A model generated the notes under the pieces. It saw only the letters and a list, made by a program, of their open reading frames with translations. It did no database searches and had not been told where the DNA came from. DNA of 64,000 nt from Bacteroidota bacterium (lineage in GTDB: Bacteria; Bacteroidota; Bacteroidia; Chitinophagales; Chitinophagaceae). The position numbers and the translations under genes were made by a program. The first letter of the stretch is position 1; each line of letters opens with the position of its first letter. Below, piece after piece: positions 1 through 8,391 of the stretch. The DNA is taken from the NCBI GenBank assembly GCA_023416995.1, contig JAEZGI010000032.1, positions 62,001 to 126,000 on the forward strand. Direction: 5' to 3'.

Positions 1-107
1 ATGATGTCGATCAAACGGAAACTATCTTCCTGCTGACCCGGCAATGCATGCTGCCTGATAAATGCAGTAACATCGCCAGCGGTTTCTGCGGTTTTATTTT
101 TTGCCAT
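1..107 (-). CDS. DUF1801 (YdhG-like) protein, N-terminal part, cut by window edge
   Basis: Read on the minus strand from an ATG at 107-105, the frame stays open to the window edge and gives 35 residues beginning MAKNKTAETAGDVTAFIRQH. The opening with a 'TxxDVxxFI' segment is typical of the short DUF1801 proteins, a cytoplasmic family of unknown function related to YdhG. Only the first third or so is present. It is divergent from the RidA gene, with 146 nt between the two chosen starts. The family call rests on the N-terminus alone. Confidence 0.6.
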   Translation of the reverse strand, partial: MAKNKTAETAGDVTAFIRQHALPGQQEDSFRLIDI

Positions 108-253
108 CGCGTGTTATATTACAAAATAAATATAACTATTTTAACGACGAGGCAAGTAAAAACCATTTCCTGTCCGCCCAGATCCCTTTAATCCTGAATA
201 ACAAATCCGATATTGCGACGATTAATGAAAGCTGGCAACCTAAAAGTTTTATT

Positions 254-766
254 ATGCGAAACATTTTACTCCTGGTCATCTTCCTGCTTCCTGTCTCTGT
301 AAGCGCACAAACGCCAGAAGAGAACCTGTTAAAACTAAAGATCACCTTGCCCGCTGTACCGGAAGCCATTGGCAGTTATGTAGATGCAGTACGGGTCGGC
401 AACCTTCTTTTCCTTTCCGGCAAAGGACCCAGGCAGGCAAACGGGGAATATATCAAAGGCAAACTCGGTGCTGAGCTTACACTCGAACAGGGCAACGCGG
501 CAGCCCGTCAAACAGCCATCAATCAACTGGCTGTTCTGCACAAAACGCTCGGTAGTATCAATAAAGTAAAACGGATTTTAAAAGTAAATGGCTATGTTAA
601 TTCAGCAGATACTTTTGCCGATCAGCCAAAGGTTATCAATGGATTTTCTGACCTGATGATCGCCGTTTTTGGTGAGGCCGGCAAACATGCCCGTACTGCA
701 ATCGGTACGAATTCCCTACCCATGAATATGGCAGTGGAGGTGGAGATGATTGTTGAAGTGGAGTGA
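254..766 (+). CDS. Exported RidA/YjgF/UK114-family protein
   Basis: RidA proteins hydrolyse reactive enamine/imine intermediates or act on related substrates. From the ATG at 254 the product is 170 aa and begins with a clear signal peptide (MRNILLLVIFLLPVSVSAQ). The RidA fold follows from about residue 25: 'VRVGNLLFLSGKGP', a long helix with 'QTAINQLAVLHKTLGSINK', and the C-terminal 'RTAIGTNSLPMNMAVEVE' that carries the conserved arginine. The frame is open upstream to 101, but that stretch would overlap the divergent gene at the left edge and would bury the signal peptide, so I start at 254. Export is unusual for the cytoplasmic RidA class but common among Bacteroidota paralogues, which often have no known substrate. 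It stands alone and converges on the monooxygenase, with one base between the stops. Confidence 0.85.
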   Translation: MRNILLLVIFLLPVSVSAQTPEENLLKLKITLPAVPEAIGSYVDAVRVGNLLFLSGKGPRQANGEYIKGKLGAELTLEQGNAAARQTAINQLAVLHKTLGSINKVKRILKVNGYVNSADTFADQPKVINGFSDLMIAVFGEAGKHARTAIGTNSLPMNMAVEVEMIVEVE

Positions 767-767
767 T

Positions 768-1913
768 TCAAAAATCAACTGAGTAAAGTTGTTTCAACTG
801 AAGCCTGTTAACTGCGGGAGGTACTAACCTTAACAAGCCATTGCGAATAGCAATAAGCATTTCGTTTTCAGCCTGGGCCAATTCACCCAAAAACCGCGAT
901 TTGCGTACTATACTTTGAGTGCGACGGATCCTTCTTTTCTCAAAACGCTGGAAGGCTACCCAGGGATCATCCTGAGCGCTTAGTTCCTGGCCAAGCACCA
1001 CTGCATCTTCAATCGCCATGCATGCCCCTTGTCCCATGTTAGGAGTGGTGGCATGTGCAGCATCACCAATAAGTAGAATATTGTTGTACGCGTAATTTTT
1101 TAGTGCAGGCAAATCGTGAATATCATTCCAGATCAGACCGTTGGCTGGTGTACGATGAATAAGATCAACAATCATTTCAGGAAATGCACTAAATCGTTTA
1201 GCCAGTAAAAGAGGCGACATATCACGCATCACCGGATTGTCGGGCCGGCTGTTTACACATGCATACCAATATACTTTGTTTCCCGGAAGCGGTACAAATC
1301 CGAAACGGCCCTTTGCCCCCCAATATTCGGCAGCCTCATCCAAACCTTCGATAGGGTAATCAACCACAGCGCGCCAACAAGTGTACCCGCTATAAGATGA
1401 AATAGAATTTGGCAGGATGAGTTTTCTTATTACGGAATTTATACCATCTGCCGCAATAAGAAAATCAGTTGTTTCAACGGAGCCGTCATCAAATGACAAT
1501 ATTAAATGATCGTCATCTTCTGTAATTTGATTGATCCTTTTCTTGAGATGCACTCTGGAAGGGTCAATGTTGGCGAGTAACACTTCATGTAAGGCAGCCC
1601 GGTGAATTACAAAATTATCGATGCCAAATTCTTTGCTGACACTTGCTGCGTCTGCGCGTGAGATTACTTTGCCTTTTGAATCATACACTGAAAGCCCCGT
1701 CAACAGTAGTCCTTTGTTGAGCACCTCCTTTTGAATACCAAGACGGTCAAACGCCTGGATCGCGTTTGCTGCAAGTGCAAGCCCGGCGCCGATGGGCGTT
1801 ATTTCCGCAGCCGCTTCATAAACATGTGCCAGTATGCCTGCCTGTTTCAAGGAGATTGCTGCTGAAAGCCCGGCTATGCCACCACCGATGATTGCAAATT
1901 TATGGTTGGTCAT
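768..1913 (-). CDS. FAD-dependent monooxygenase (PHBH-fold, group A)
   Basis: Predicted single-component flavin hydroxylase using NAD(P)H and oxygen on an unknown aromatic or polycyclic substrate. From the ATG at 1913 the protein is 381 aa. It opens with the Rossmann motif 'FAIIGGGIAGLSAAISLKQAG', has the DG motif in 'IAADGINSVIRK', and the second FAD-binding GD motif in 'LLIGDAAHATTPNMGQGA'. The frame stays open to 2003, but the ATG at 1913 places the dinucleotide-binding strand at the N-terminus as the family requires. It lies downstream of the cupin gene on the same strand and both are divergent from an AraC-like regulator, which suggests one regulated unit. The substrate cannot be deduced from sequence. 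TetX-like enzymes share this architecture, but resistance is not implied. Confidence 0.85.
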   Translation of the reverse strand: MTNHKFAIIGGGIAGLSAAISLKQAGILAHVYEAAAEITPIGAGLALAANAIQAFDRLGIQKEVLNKGLLLTGLSVYDSKGKVISRADAASVSKEFGIDNFVIHRAALHEVLLANIDPSRVHLKKRINQITEDDDHLILSFDDGSVETTDFLIAADGINSVIRKLILPNSISSYSGYTCWRAVVDYPIEGLDEAAEYWGAKGRFGFVPLPGNKVYWYACVNSRPDNPVMRDMSPLLLAKRFSAFPEMIVDLIHRTPANGLIWNDIHDLPALKNYAYNNILLIGDAAHATTPNMGQGACMAIEDAVVLGQELSAQDDPWVAFQRFEKRRIRRTQSIVRKSRFLGELAQAENEMLIAIRNGLLRLVPPAVNRLQLKQLYSVDF

Positions 1914-2003
1914 TGTGTTGTGAGTTGATTTTATACTGCAGAATGCATTCTGCAAGTTAAGAGTGGATGAGAACATTTTGTAATCATCCACTTTATATTG
2001 CAT

Positions 2004-2501
2004 TTAAATGCTTATCTGATCCTGCGGCAGCAGGAAGCTGATATTATGTTTATCGGCGTTTGCAAACGCTTTACTTAGGTCCATGTTTGCGAAGTCTGGT
2101 ACGCTGTTCAGATCCGGCAATTCATCTGAAGATTTAACTACAGGAAAGGTTTCCGCAAAATAACGTTCCAATTGTCCAGGGAAGATTATGGTCAATAATT
2201 TGCCTGTGGTATCGCCAACATTCTTAAATGTATGAACCGCGTTAGAAGGTATCTTAATCATTTGCCCCGGAGCAACATTGAACGGTTTCTCCGGATCATT
2301 TAAAACAAATTCAAACTCTCCCGACACAACGTAAAACAGTTCTTCGTCTGGATGCGTATGCGGAGGCGGTCCGGCCTGTGGTGGAACCTGGTCTTCATAA
2401 ATACTATACTGCTGATTTGTTTCTGAAGTCGTAGCTAAAAAAGTGAACAGATGACCAAACACCACCATTTGGTTCCCGCTGTTAAGTGATTGTTGCGACA
2501 T
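2004..2501 (-). CDS. Cupin-domain protein
   Basis: Small single-domain cupin, 165 aa from the ATG at 2501. Cupin motif 1 is 'HTHPDEELFYVVSGEFEF' (two His and a Glu as metal ligands) and motif 2 is 'IPSNAVHTFKNVGD' with the third His. The beta-barrel would bind a divalent metal; members include dioxygenases, isomerases and small-molecule sensors, so the reaction is open. The open frame upstream to 2594 has no cupin features. A -7-like element sits at 2538-2545. It is the promoter-proximal gene of a pair with the flavin monooxygenase, which suggests that both act on the same aromatic or quinone-like compound (inference). Confidence 0.8.
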   Translation of the reverse strand: MSQQSLNSGNQMVVFGHLFTFLATTSETNQQYSIYEDQVPPQAGPPPHTHPDEELFYVVSGEFEFVLNDPEKPFNVAPGQMIKIPSNAVHTFKNVGDTTGKLLTIIFPGQLERYFAETFPVVKSSDELPDLNSVPDFANMDLSKAFANADKHNISFLLPQDQISI

Positions 2502-2537
2502 GCTAATTGTTTTAAGATTTATGTGATAGATGAAGTG

Positions 2538-2545
2538 CAAAACTA
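2538..2545 (-). promoter_or_regulatory. Candidate Bacteroidota -7 element for the cupin/monooxygenase unit
   Basis: The minus strand reads TAGTTTTG here, an exact match to TAnnTTTG, 36 nt before the chosen cupin start. I see no good TTG at the expected -33 distance, so support is partial. The whole 309-bp space 2502-2810 between the cupin and the divergent AraC-like gene otherwise holds no gene I can support. Confidence 0.4.
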
Positions 2546-2810
2546 TAAGCGGGTCAAAAACCGCTATTGCATAAATGCGACAATTTTGTTTCATCGTTCC
2601 TATCTTTTAAGTTCACTGCGCGCGGAGCCAGCCATACAGAATTGTTAATCTCTTTAACGATATTAATGATGTCGCTTTTATTCAATATGCAGACTTAGCG
2701 CAGTATTATTTAGCCTTTGTTTAATACATGAACGGTCCTGTCGATATGCAAGGTTCCGTGCGTTGATTTATCAAACCCCGAAATTTGCAAACGCAACCAT
2801 CCGTTAAAAT

Positions 2811-3644
2811 ATGTCGTATCGTGAATATATCCCTTCGCCTGCGTTGGCGGCTTATGTGGATTGTTATTGGCTCCTTGAAACTGAACAGACATTACCGGGC
2901 CAGGAAACGCCTTTACAGCGCTGTCTTCCTTTCGGGTCCGTAGAAATTATCTGCCAGGTGAATCGTAAGCTTTGCCAGATTTTTAACGCAAACGATAACC
3001 GTTGGGAACCGAGCCCGTATATTTATTGCACAGGGCTTTACACAGATACTGCCTACTGGCACGCGGAAAGTGGCACCCGGATGTTTGGAATCAGGCTCAA
3101 GCCAGAAGGCTTAAAAGAACTTTTTTCTGTGCCAGCGGCTGAAGTGCTGAACAGCGTTGTTCATGGTGCCGATATTATAGGGAAACAAGCGAATAGTTTG
3201 TGCGATTATATGACAGGTGTGAACGATATTGGAACGCTGATCCGTACAGCGGAAACCTTTCTTCTAAACAGGCTGGCAAACGCGGCTATCAAACATGATT
3301 ATGTTAGGGAAGCCTGCCGCATCATCCGCAATACAAACGGTGGATTGCCAGTAGAAGCACTTAGCAACCAACTTTATATTAGTAAGCGCCAACTTGAACG
3401 TGGTTTCAAACAACAGATAGGAGCCACACCTAAAACTTATCAACGCATCATCCGCTTCAGAACTGCTTATCGCTATGCGCGATCAAGGGAGCTTGCTTCG
3501 CTTAAATGGGCCGATGTAAGTTATGAGAGCGGGTACTCCGACCAGGCGCATTTTATCCGTGAATTCAGGGAGTTCACTGGTGAGGCCCCGGGCATACTTG
3601 CCAATAACAAAGCTGCTTTTTTCCAAACACTCGAGGTTTGCTGA
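2811..3644 (+). CDS. AraC-family regulator with DUF6597-type N-terminal domain
   Basis: 277-aa transcription factor. The N-terminal half ('YREYIPSPALAAYVDCYWLLE', 'PFGSVEIICQV') is the cupin-like sensory module often annotated DUF6597. The C-terminal ~100 residues carry the two AraC helix-turn-helix units, seen in 'LPVEALSNQLYISKRQLERG', 'GATPKTYQRIIRFRTAY' and 'WADVSYESGYSDQAHFIREF'. It is divergent from the cupin/monooxygenase pair and is the obvious candidate to control it, responding to an unknown ligand. MsrA follows 66 nt downstream on the same strand and may be co-transcribed. Confidence 0.88.
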   Translation: MSYREYIPSPALAAYVDCYWLLETEQTLPGQETPLQRCLPFGSVEIICQVNRKLCQIFNANDNRWEPSPYIYCTGLYTDTAYWHAESGTRMFGIRLKPEGLKELFSVPAAEVLNSVVHGADIIGKQANSLCDYMTGVNDIGTLIRTAETFLLNRLANAAIKHDYVREACRIIRNTNGGLPVEALSNQLYISKRQLERGFKQQIGATPKTYQRIIRFRTAYRYARSRELASLKWADVSYESGYSDQAHFIREFREFTGEAPGILANNKAAFFQTLEVC

Positions 3645-3710
3645 GCACAGTAAACAAATTGTCCGTAATCTTGTTGTTAGCAGTAGCATTTACTGATTAA
3701 ACAAGTTGAT

Positions 3711-4217
3711 ATGAATACAGAAAAAGCAATACTTGCCGGCGGATGTTTCTGGGGTGTAGAAGAACTGGTCCGGGCCTTACCGGGTGTCAGGAAAACCGTT
3801 GTAGGTTATACGGGTGGCGAAGTTCCAAACGCTACCTACCGCAACCATGGAAACCACGCTGAAGCCATCTCGATCGATTTTGATCCAACAGTGCTCTCGT
3901 ACAGGAAATTACTGGAATTCTTTTTCCAGATACATGACCCCACCACCAAAAACCGTCAGGGGAATGATCTTGGGCCATCATACCGATCCGCTATCTTTTA
4001 CCTGGATGAAAACCAAAAAAGTACCGCTGAAACTTTGATAAAAGAAATGGAGGCTTCCCGCAAATGGCCGGGTGCTATCGTGACTGAAGTGGTTCCCGCC
4101 TCTGATTTCTGGGATGCTGAAGAAGAACACCAGGATTATCTTCAAAAACATCCTAACGGTTATACGTGTCACTGGATCCGTCCTGATTGGACCTTAGGCG
4201 AAAAAACACTTGCCTGA
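3711..4217 (+). CDS. msrA: Peptide-methionine (S)-S-oxide reductase MsrA
   Basis: Reduces the S-diastereomer of methionine sulfoxide, free or in proteins, with thioredoxin as usual electron donor. The 168-aa product starts 'MNTEKAILAGGCFWGVEELV', with the catalytic GCFWG cysteine near residue 12. It also shows 'VVGYTGGEVPNATYRNHGNHAEAI', 'FFQIHDPTT' and 'GNDLGPSYRSAIFY', all hallmarks of MsrA. Length is normal for a single-domain enzyme; there is no MsrB fusion and no export signal. It ends just before a strong hairpin shared with the convergent gene. Confidence 0.95.
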   Translation: MNTEKAILAGGCFWGVEELVRALPGVRKTVVGYTGGEVPNATYRNHGNHAEAISIDFDPTVLSYRKLLEFFFQIHDPTTKNRQGNDLGPSYRSAIFYLDENQKSTAETLIKEMEASRKWPGAIVTEVVPASDFWDAEEEHQDYLQKHPNGYTCHWIRPDWTLGEKTLA

Positions 4218-4232
4218 TTTTTGAGTTGGCAT

Positions 4233-4277
4233 AAACTACAACGCTGTTTCTATGATTTAGAAACAGCGTTGCAGTTT
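4233..4277. terminator. Bidirectional hairpin between convergent genes
   Basis: Two 19-nt arms (4233-4251 and 4259-4277) pair with a single mismatch around a 7-nt loop. It separates msrA (+) from the coiled-coil gene (-). The flanking T runs are short, so its strength comes from the stem. Confidence 0.75.
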
Positions 4278-4284
4278 ATACCTG

Positions 4285-5224
4285 TTAGTCGATTCTGATT
4301 GTTGTTGATCCTGCGTTTTTGTGCATACTTATTTTACCGCCTGCGGCCTCAAGGTATTTTGATTTATACCTGGAATGGAGTGCGGGCGACTGTTTAATTC
4401 CATTGACTGTAAAATCATCAGCGTTAAGCTCAAAGGAAATGAGTGCCGGCTTGTTTTTTACAAGACCATCAATCAGGATTTCCGAAATGATATCCTCCAC
4501 AAGTTTACGGTCTTTTTCTGCCCGTGCACGATGAAGTCGGGCCTGCCGCCTTTGTGCATCTGCCAGTTGCCGGGCCCCAACGGCGAGTTGGCGCTGTGCC
4601 AGGTGCTGTTCAATGTTTATCTTCGCTTGCCGCAGCTCGGCTTCGGTCTGTTTTAATGCCAATTGCGACTGCCTACGCTGAGCTTCGCCTTGTTTCAATG
4701 ACAACCCGCTCTGAACACGATGTGATTCTGCCAGAAGTTTCGCCTGACGCCCATGCTCCAATTTTTGTTTTGCAAGTTGTTCGGTATGCTCCTGATGCAA
4801 TTCGGCCTCTTTCTGATATTGATGCGCCTGAATACGCGCGGTCTCTGCATGTTCTCGTTCAACTATCATCTCTTTGTGTTTAACCTCGGCTTCCGCAAGT
4901 TGTTTCAATGCTTTTTCGCGTTCCAGATTTGCCTTCCGTAAGTCGGCTTCGACCCGGTCGAGCAATTCTTTGATCAAAGGCTCGTAATTACTGTAACCTG
5001 ATTCAGCTATTTTAGTACCATCCACATACAACTCGCTGATTGAATCGGCATTCAGTACTACCCGGTAACGGTGTTCACCTGCACTATACTTAATAATCCT
5101 TGAGCCAGAGTCGGTGTCATTCACCTGAAACCTCTGTAGATGTCGTTACTTTTTTTGCCTGGGCACTGGCCATAAAAGTGCCACCAACCATAATAATGGT
5201 TGCAAATAATCTTACCAGTTTCAT
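4285..5224 (-). pseudogene. Exported coiled-coil protein with a reading-frame break after the signal peptide
   Basis: Two overlapping minus-strand frames look like one gene. The first runs from ATG 5224 to TGA 5119-5117 (35 aa) and is a perfect secretory leader, MKLVRLFATIIMVGGTFMAS followed by AQAKK. The second, in the +1 frame, is open from about 5150 and could begin only at a GTG at 5124; it runs 279 aa to 4285. That part has a small beta-rich segment ('HRYRVVLNADSISELYVDG') and then about 150 residues of Q/A/E/R-rich coiled coil with 'QAK' and 'RRQ' heptads. A one-base change between about 5120 and 5150 would fuse leader and body. Alternatives are translational coupling by GTG restart over the leader's stop, or a sequencing error. 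It follows the blaI/M56 pair on the same strand, and its composition resembles the M56 tail. Function unknown. Confidence 0.6.
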
Positions 5225-5359
5225 TTTTATAAAATTTGATGATTAGAAAAAGACATAGAAAGGCAGCTTCGCCGAACCGCAAAGAATTAACTTCCTATGT
5301 AACGGATATGAATAACCGACAACAAGCGCGCTTCCTGTTGTTATAAAGAAAAATTCGGA

Positions 5360-7072
5360 TTATTTTTTCATCAGCCTGATTGCTGCTTCCTGAAGCTCCA
5401 CATGCTGCTTTAAGGCTGCCTCTTGCCGTGCTCTTTCAGCGAGCATTTTTTGGCGCAACGCATCATGTTTTGACTGCGCAGCAGCCGACCTTTGTAAATC
5501 TGCGTTTTGTTGGACGAGTTCAGCGGTCAGCCTCCGTTGGTATTCTTCCTGTTTTATATGTTCGGTTTGCAGCGTTCGCAAAGCGACGATTTGTTTCGCT
5601 TGTTCAAGCGCCATTCGCCGCTGAGCTTCGTGTTGTTGTTCTTGCTCCAAGCTTATCCGCTCATAATGGGTGTAATGATTCGCTACTAACCGGTTTAACT
5701 TCTGTTGACCGGCATTAATCTTTTGATCTCCGTCATGTTGTGCCGCGTTATCAGCATGAAAATTCCGGACAACAGCCAGTTTCCTAAGCTGATCAGCATG
5801 TATCACTTCAGAAGCTGCCTGTTGCTCCTCCAGGTACAACTGCTGTATTTCAAGATCGGTCTGGCTTAACTTGGTTTTAGCGTCATTTATTATGGACGAC
5901 TGATACCTCAATACCCCATGCTTGCCGTGTTGCACAACCCGGCTGTTAACAGGTTGACGATTATTAGTTGCGGTTTTTAGCAAACTGCGATTAGATTTTG
6001 CCTTAACGTTTGTTTCATTAATGGGCGTAGGAGCGTTTTCCAAGTGCCCGGTCGTGGAACCTGTTGCAACTGTGAAGGTGTCTGGCAAATGCGAAGGCAT
6101 AAGGGCAGGTTGCAAAACAAAGAGTAAGACCAGCACCAATGGGAACACAGTTGTTACAATAAAGCGATGCATAACCGGTATGGGTGCATTTCTATTGTAA
6201 ACTATCCGGCTTACCCTGGCCACCAACAAATGTTTTTTACTGTAAAATGCTGGTGCATAGAATTGTTGCCCTGACATAAATTCCTTACAACTAATAAGCG
6301 CCTGGACATACCCTGCCTTGTTACCTGATACACTAATAGCGGTATCATCACAACAGTGTTCACGCTCAATGCGCATTTGTTGCGAGATCCAAAGCAAAGC
6401 AGGATTAAAAAAGAAGATAGCTTCTGTAATACGTTGAATAAGATTAACGAGGTAGTCGTTTCTTTTTACGTGCGCGAGTTCATGCAACAGAATCGCTTCA
6501 ATTTCATCACATGGAAGTTTTGCCAATAATCCGGCAGGGACCAGTATCATTGGCTTGAGATGTCCAAGAACAACAGGAACCTTTACGAGTGCCGATTCCA
6601 TGAGTTTAACCGGCCTATCCACACCGAGTTTTATACAAAGATTTCTAAATCGTTCCAATTGCTCGTGGCTGACCGGGTGGCATCCTTTGTTTGAAATTAT
6701 TTGAACTTGTCGCAGATCTCGCCGGATACTGGCTGCTTTATATATAAGTACAAAGAACCAAAACAGGGCAATGTATAGAGAAGTATGGTCAACTGCACGA
6801 TAAAACCAACCAACAAAAGACTGGGTATCCGTGGCGCCAATCTGAAACGATGGGGTAGCGGCCCTGGTTTGCAAACAGCAGGTTAAGATTACACTGGCAA
6901 GAAATACAACAAACAAAGCCGATAAGAGGTTGTATCGCGGTACCGGTCTGCTCTTAACGGTAGTAACCATTAACAGCCCGCCTAAAAACGACAACAGCAG
7001 TCCCTGCCACAATGAATGAATCAATGTCCAACTCAATATCCTGAAGAGGTCGCTATTAATTAATCCATCCAT
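5360..7072 (-). CDS. BlaR1/MecR1-like M56 metallopeptidase with C-terminal coiled coil
   Basis: Membrane zinc peptidase of the type that inactivates a BlaI-family repressor. From ATG 7072 it is 570 aa. There are several N-terminal membrane segments ('LIHSLWQGLLLSFLGGLLMV', 'LSALFVVFLASVILTCC', 'TSLYIALFWFFVLIYKA'). The zinc motif HELAH is at about residues 197-201, with 'EREHCCDDTAI' supplying the downstream Glu. Another membrane segment follows ('VTTVFPLVLVLLFVLQPAL'). Canonical BlaR1 ends in a penicillin-binding sensor domain; here the last ~230 residues are instead a Q/A/E/R-rich predicted coiled coil. A start at 7117 would overlap blaI, while 7072 leaves 16 nt. It is the second gene of the blaI unit. 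The signal sensed is unknown and beta-lactam sensing is not supported. Confidence 0.85.
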   Translation of the reverse strand: MDGLINSDLFRILSWTLIHSLWQGLLLSFLGGLLMVTTVKSRPVPRYNLLSALFVVFLASVILTCCLQTRAATPSFQIGATDTQSFVGWFYRAVDHTSLYIALFWFFVLIYKAASIRRDLRQVQIISNKGCHPVSHEQLERFRNLCIKLGVDRPVKLMESALVKVPVVLGHLKPMILVPAGLLAKLPCDEIEAILLHELAHVKRNDYLVNLIQRITEAIFFFNPALLWISQQMRIEREHCCDDTAISVSGNKAGYVQALISCKEFMSGQQFYAPAFYSKKHLLVARVSRIVYNRNAPIPVMHRFIVTTVFPLVLVLLFVLQPALMPSHLPDTFTVATGSTTGHLENAPTPINETNVKAKSNRSLLKTATNNRQPVNSRVVQHGKHGVLRYQSSIINDAKTKLSQTDLEIQQLYLEEQQAASEVIHADQLRKLAVVRNFHADNAAQHDGDQKINAGQQKLNRLVANHYTHYERISLEQEQQHEAQRRMALEQAKQIVALRTLQTEHIKQEEYQRRLTAELVQQNADLQRSAAAQSKHDALRQKMLAERARQEAALKQHVELQEAAIRLMKK

Positions 7073-7088
7073 AATTTCGGTTTGAAAA

Positions 7089-7493
7089 TTATTTCTGTTT
7101 AGGCAGCTGTTTTGCAAGCTGTTTTAGTAATTGTAACTCTTCCTGTGATGTTTTTTCGTTATCAAGTAAAGCAAGTACGAGGTTACTGACAGAACCATCG
7201 TACATGGAATCAACAAATTTCCCTAACAACGATCCCTTTGTTTTTTCTTCATCAAGCAGTGGATGATAGATGTGTTTCATACTGCTTTCATCACGGGATA
7301 GCATACCTTTTTCGGTCATCACCTGCATCAGCTTCAGGGTAGATGTATATTGCACCGCATCTTTCAGCGTGTTTAATGTATCATGCACAAAACGAACCGT
7401 AGAAGGGCCATTTTTCCAAAGCACCTGCAAAACATCCAATTCAGATTTAGTTGGATGCTGATCAGGTGGTTTGTTTTTTCCTTTTGCTTTCAT
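7089..7493 (-). CDS. BlaI/MecI/CopY-family winged-helix repressor
   Basis: 134-aa repressor. 'HPTKSELDVLQVLWKNGPST' and 'VQYTSTLKLMQVMTEKGML' form the winged-helix DNA-binding domain of this family; the C-terminal part ('LVLALLDNEKTSQEELQLLK') is the dimerisation and cleavage-regulated region. It sits directly upstream of the M56 peptidase gene, the standard sensor/repressor pair in which proteolysis relieves repression. A dyad with GTACG/CGTAC arms lies 10 nt upstream of the start (7503-7520) and could be its own operator. Target genes probably include the pair itself and perhaps the adjacent coiled-coil gene. Confidence 0.92.
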   Translation of the reverse strand: MKAKGKNKPPDQHPTKSELDVLQVLWKNGPSTVRFVHDTLNTLKDAVQYTSTLKLMQVMTEKGMLSRDESSMKHIYHPLLDEEKTKGSLLGKFVDSMYDGSVSNLVLALLDNEKTSQEELQLLKQLAKQLPKQK

Positions 7494-7502
7494 AGCCCTA
7501 AG

Positions 7503-7532
7503 GTACGATTAAATACGTACGTTCCAAATCTA
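7503..7532 (-). promoter_or_regulatory. Candidate operator and -7 element of the blaI-M56 unit
   Basis: On the minus strand TAGATTTG (7525-7532) matches TAnnTTTG. Just downstream of it is an inverted repeat GTACG-N8-CGTAC (7503-7520), with a second small palindrome ACGTACGT at 7515-7522. BlaI/MecI repressors bind TACA/TGTA-type dyads over their own promoters, so autoregulation is a reasonable reading. No -33 TTG is evident. Confidence 0.45.
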
Positions 7533-7583
7533 AGGTTGGGAAATATTATCTTTTAGAAATCTTTATGAAATATCCTTATCATG

Positions 7584-7605
7584 AAAAAACCCACGTTTCC
7601 GTGGG
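7584..7605 (-). terminator. Rho-independent terminator of the SDR gene
   Basis: Arms CCCACG / CGTGGG (7590-7595 and 7600-7605) with a 4-nt loop, followed on the minus strand by a run of six T. It lies 25 nt past the stop of the SDR gene. Confidence 0.75.
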
Positions 7606-7629
7606 CTCAAGGAAATGATGATATTGATA

Positions 7630-8391
7630 TCACAGATTAACACCGCCAGAAACTTCGATGCGCTGAGCGTTTACCCATTTTGCATCGGGCGTACATAAAA
7701 AAGCAACAACACTGCCGATATCGTCGGGTCTGCCTACGCGGCCCAAAGCAGTCGCTGCTGCAATCTGCCTGTTCATTTCAGCATTATCGCGAACCACACC
7801 GCCTCCAAAATCTGTTTCAATCGCACCCGGCGCAACAACATTTGCCCGGATTCCTCTTGGGCCGAGTTCTTTCGCAAGGTATCTGGTAAGTGTTTCAATT
7901 CCACCTTTCATGGCGGCATAAGCTGCAAAACCGGGTGTGGTGAACCGGGCCAGGCCGGTGCTGATATTTGTAATGGCACCATCATCATTCAGGATTGGCA
8001 GCAACTTTTGCGTTAAAAAAAACACCCCTTTCAAATGAATATTTGTTAACAGGTCGAACTGCGCTTCGGTGGTTTCGGCAAAGGAGGCGTGCACGCCGAC
8101 TCCTGCATTGTTAACCAGGAAATCCAGTTTATCGGCATTGAAAGTGTTAAGAAGCGTTTGTTTCAGGGATTCAATAAAATCATCAAAGCCTGAACTAACG
8201 CTGGTGTCTAACCGAAGTGCTGCGGCCTTTCTGCCAAGTGCGGTTATTTCTGAAACCACAACTTGCGCTTCTTCCTTTTTGCTGTTATAAGTAATGATAA
8301 CATCGATGTCTTTTTGTGCGATACTTAAAGCCATATCTTTTCCGAGACCACGGCTTCCGCCTGTAACTAATGCAATTTTTTGTGTTGACAT
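7630..8391 (-). CDS. SDR-family oxidoreductase
   Basis: 253-aa classical short-chain dehydrogenase/reductase. The nucleotide-binding motif is 'ALVTGGSRGLGKDMA' and the NNAG motif is present as 'FLVNNAGVGVHA'. The catalytic Ser lies in 'AITNISTGLARF' and the YxxxK pair in 'FAAYAAMKGGIETLTRYLAK'. It ends with 'GSVVAFLCTPDAKWVNAQRI' and 'EVSGGVNL', the usual SDR C-terminus. Length and motifs indicate an active cytoplasmic NAD(P)-dependent enzyme; substrate unknown. It lies 121 nt downstream of an AraC-like regulator on the same strand, which may control it. Confidence 0.9.
   Translation of the reverse strand: MSTQKIALVTGGSRGLGKDMALSIAQKDIDVIITYNSKKEEAQVVVSEITALGRKAAALRLDTSVSSGFDDFIESLKQTLLNTFNADKLDFLVNNAGVGVHASFAETTEAQFDLLTNIHLKGVFFLTQKLLPILNDDGAITNISTGLARFTTPGFAAYAAMKGGIETLTRYLAKELGPRGIRANVVAPGAIETDFGGGVVRDNAEMNRQIAAATALGRVGRPDDIGSVVAFLCTPDAKWVNAQRIEVSGGVNL

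Noticed and set aside
101..253. N-terminal extension of the RidA gene
   Set aside because: It would overlap the divergent DUF1801 start region and put 51 polar residues before a normal signal peptide.
2710..2892. 60-codon minus-strand open frame across the AraC-like gene start
   Set aside because: It overlaps the well-supported regulator start and shows no family motif.
4319..4941. Several plus-strand open frames of 62-119 codons over the coiled-coil gene
   Set aside because: Shadows of a stop-poor Q/A/R-rich coding strand; no domain, no promoter, convergent orientation.
7680..8290. Plus-strand open frames over the SDR gene
   Set aside because: The minus-strand SDR has all catalytic motifs; the opposite frames are unsupported.
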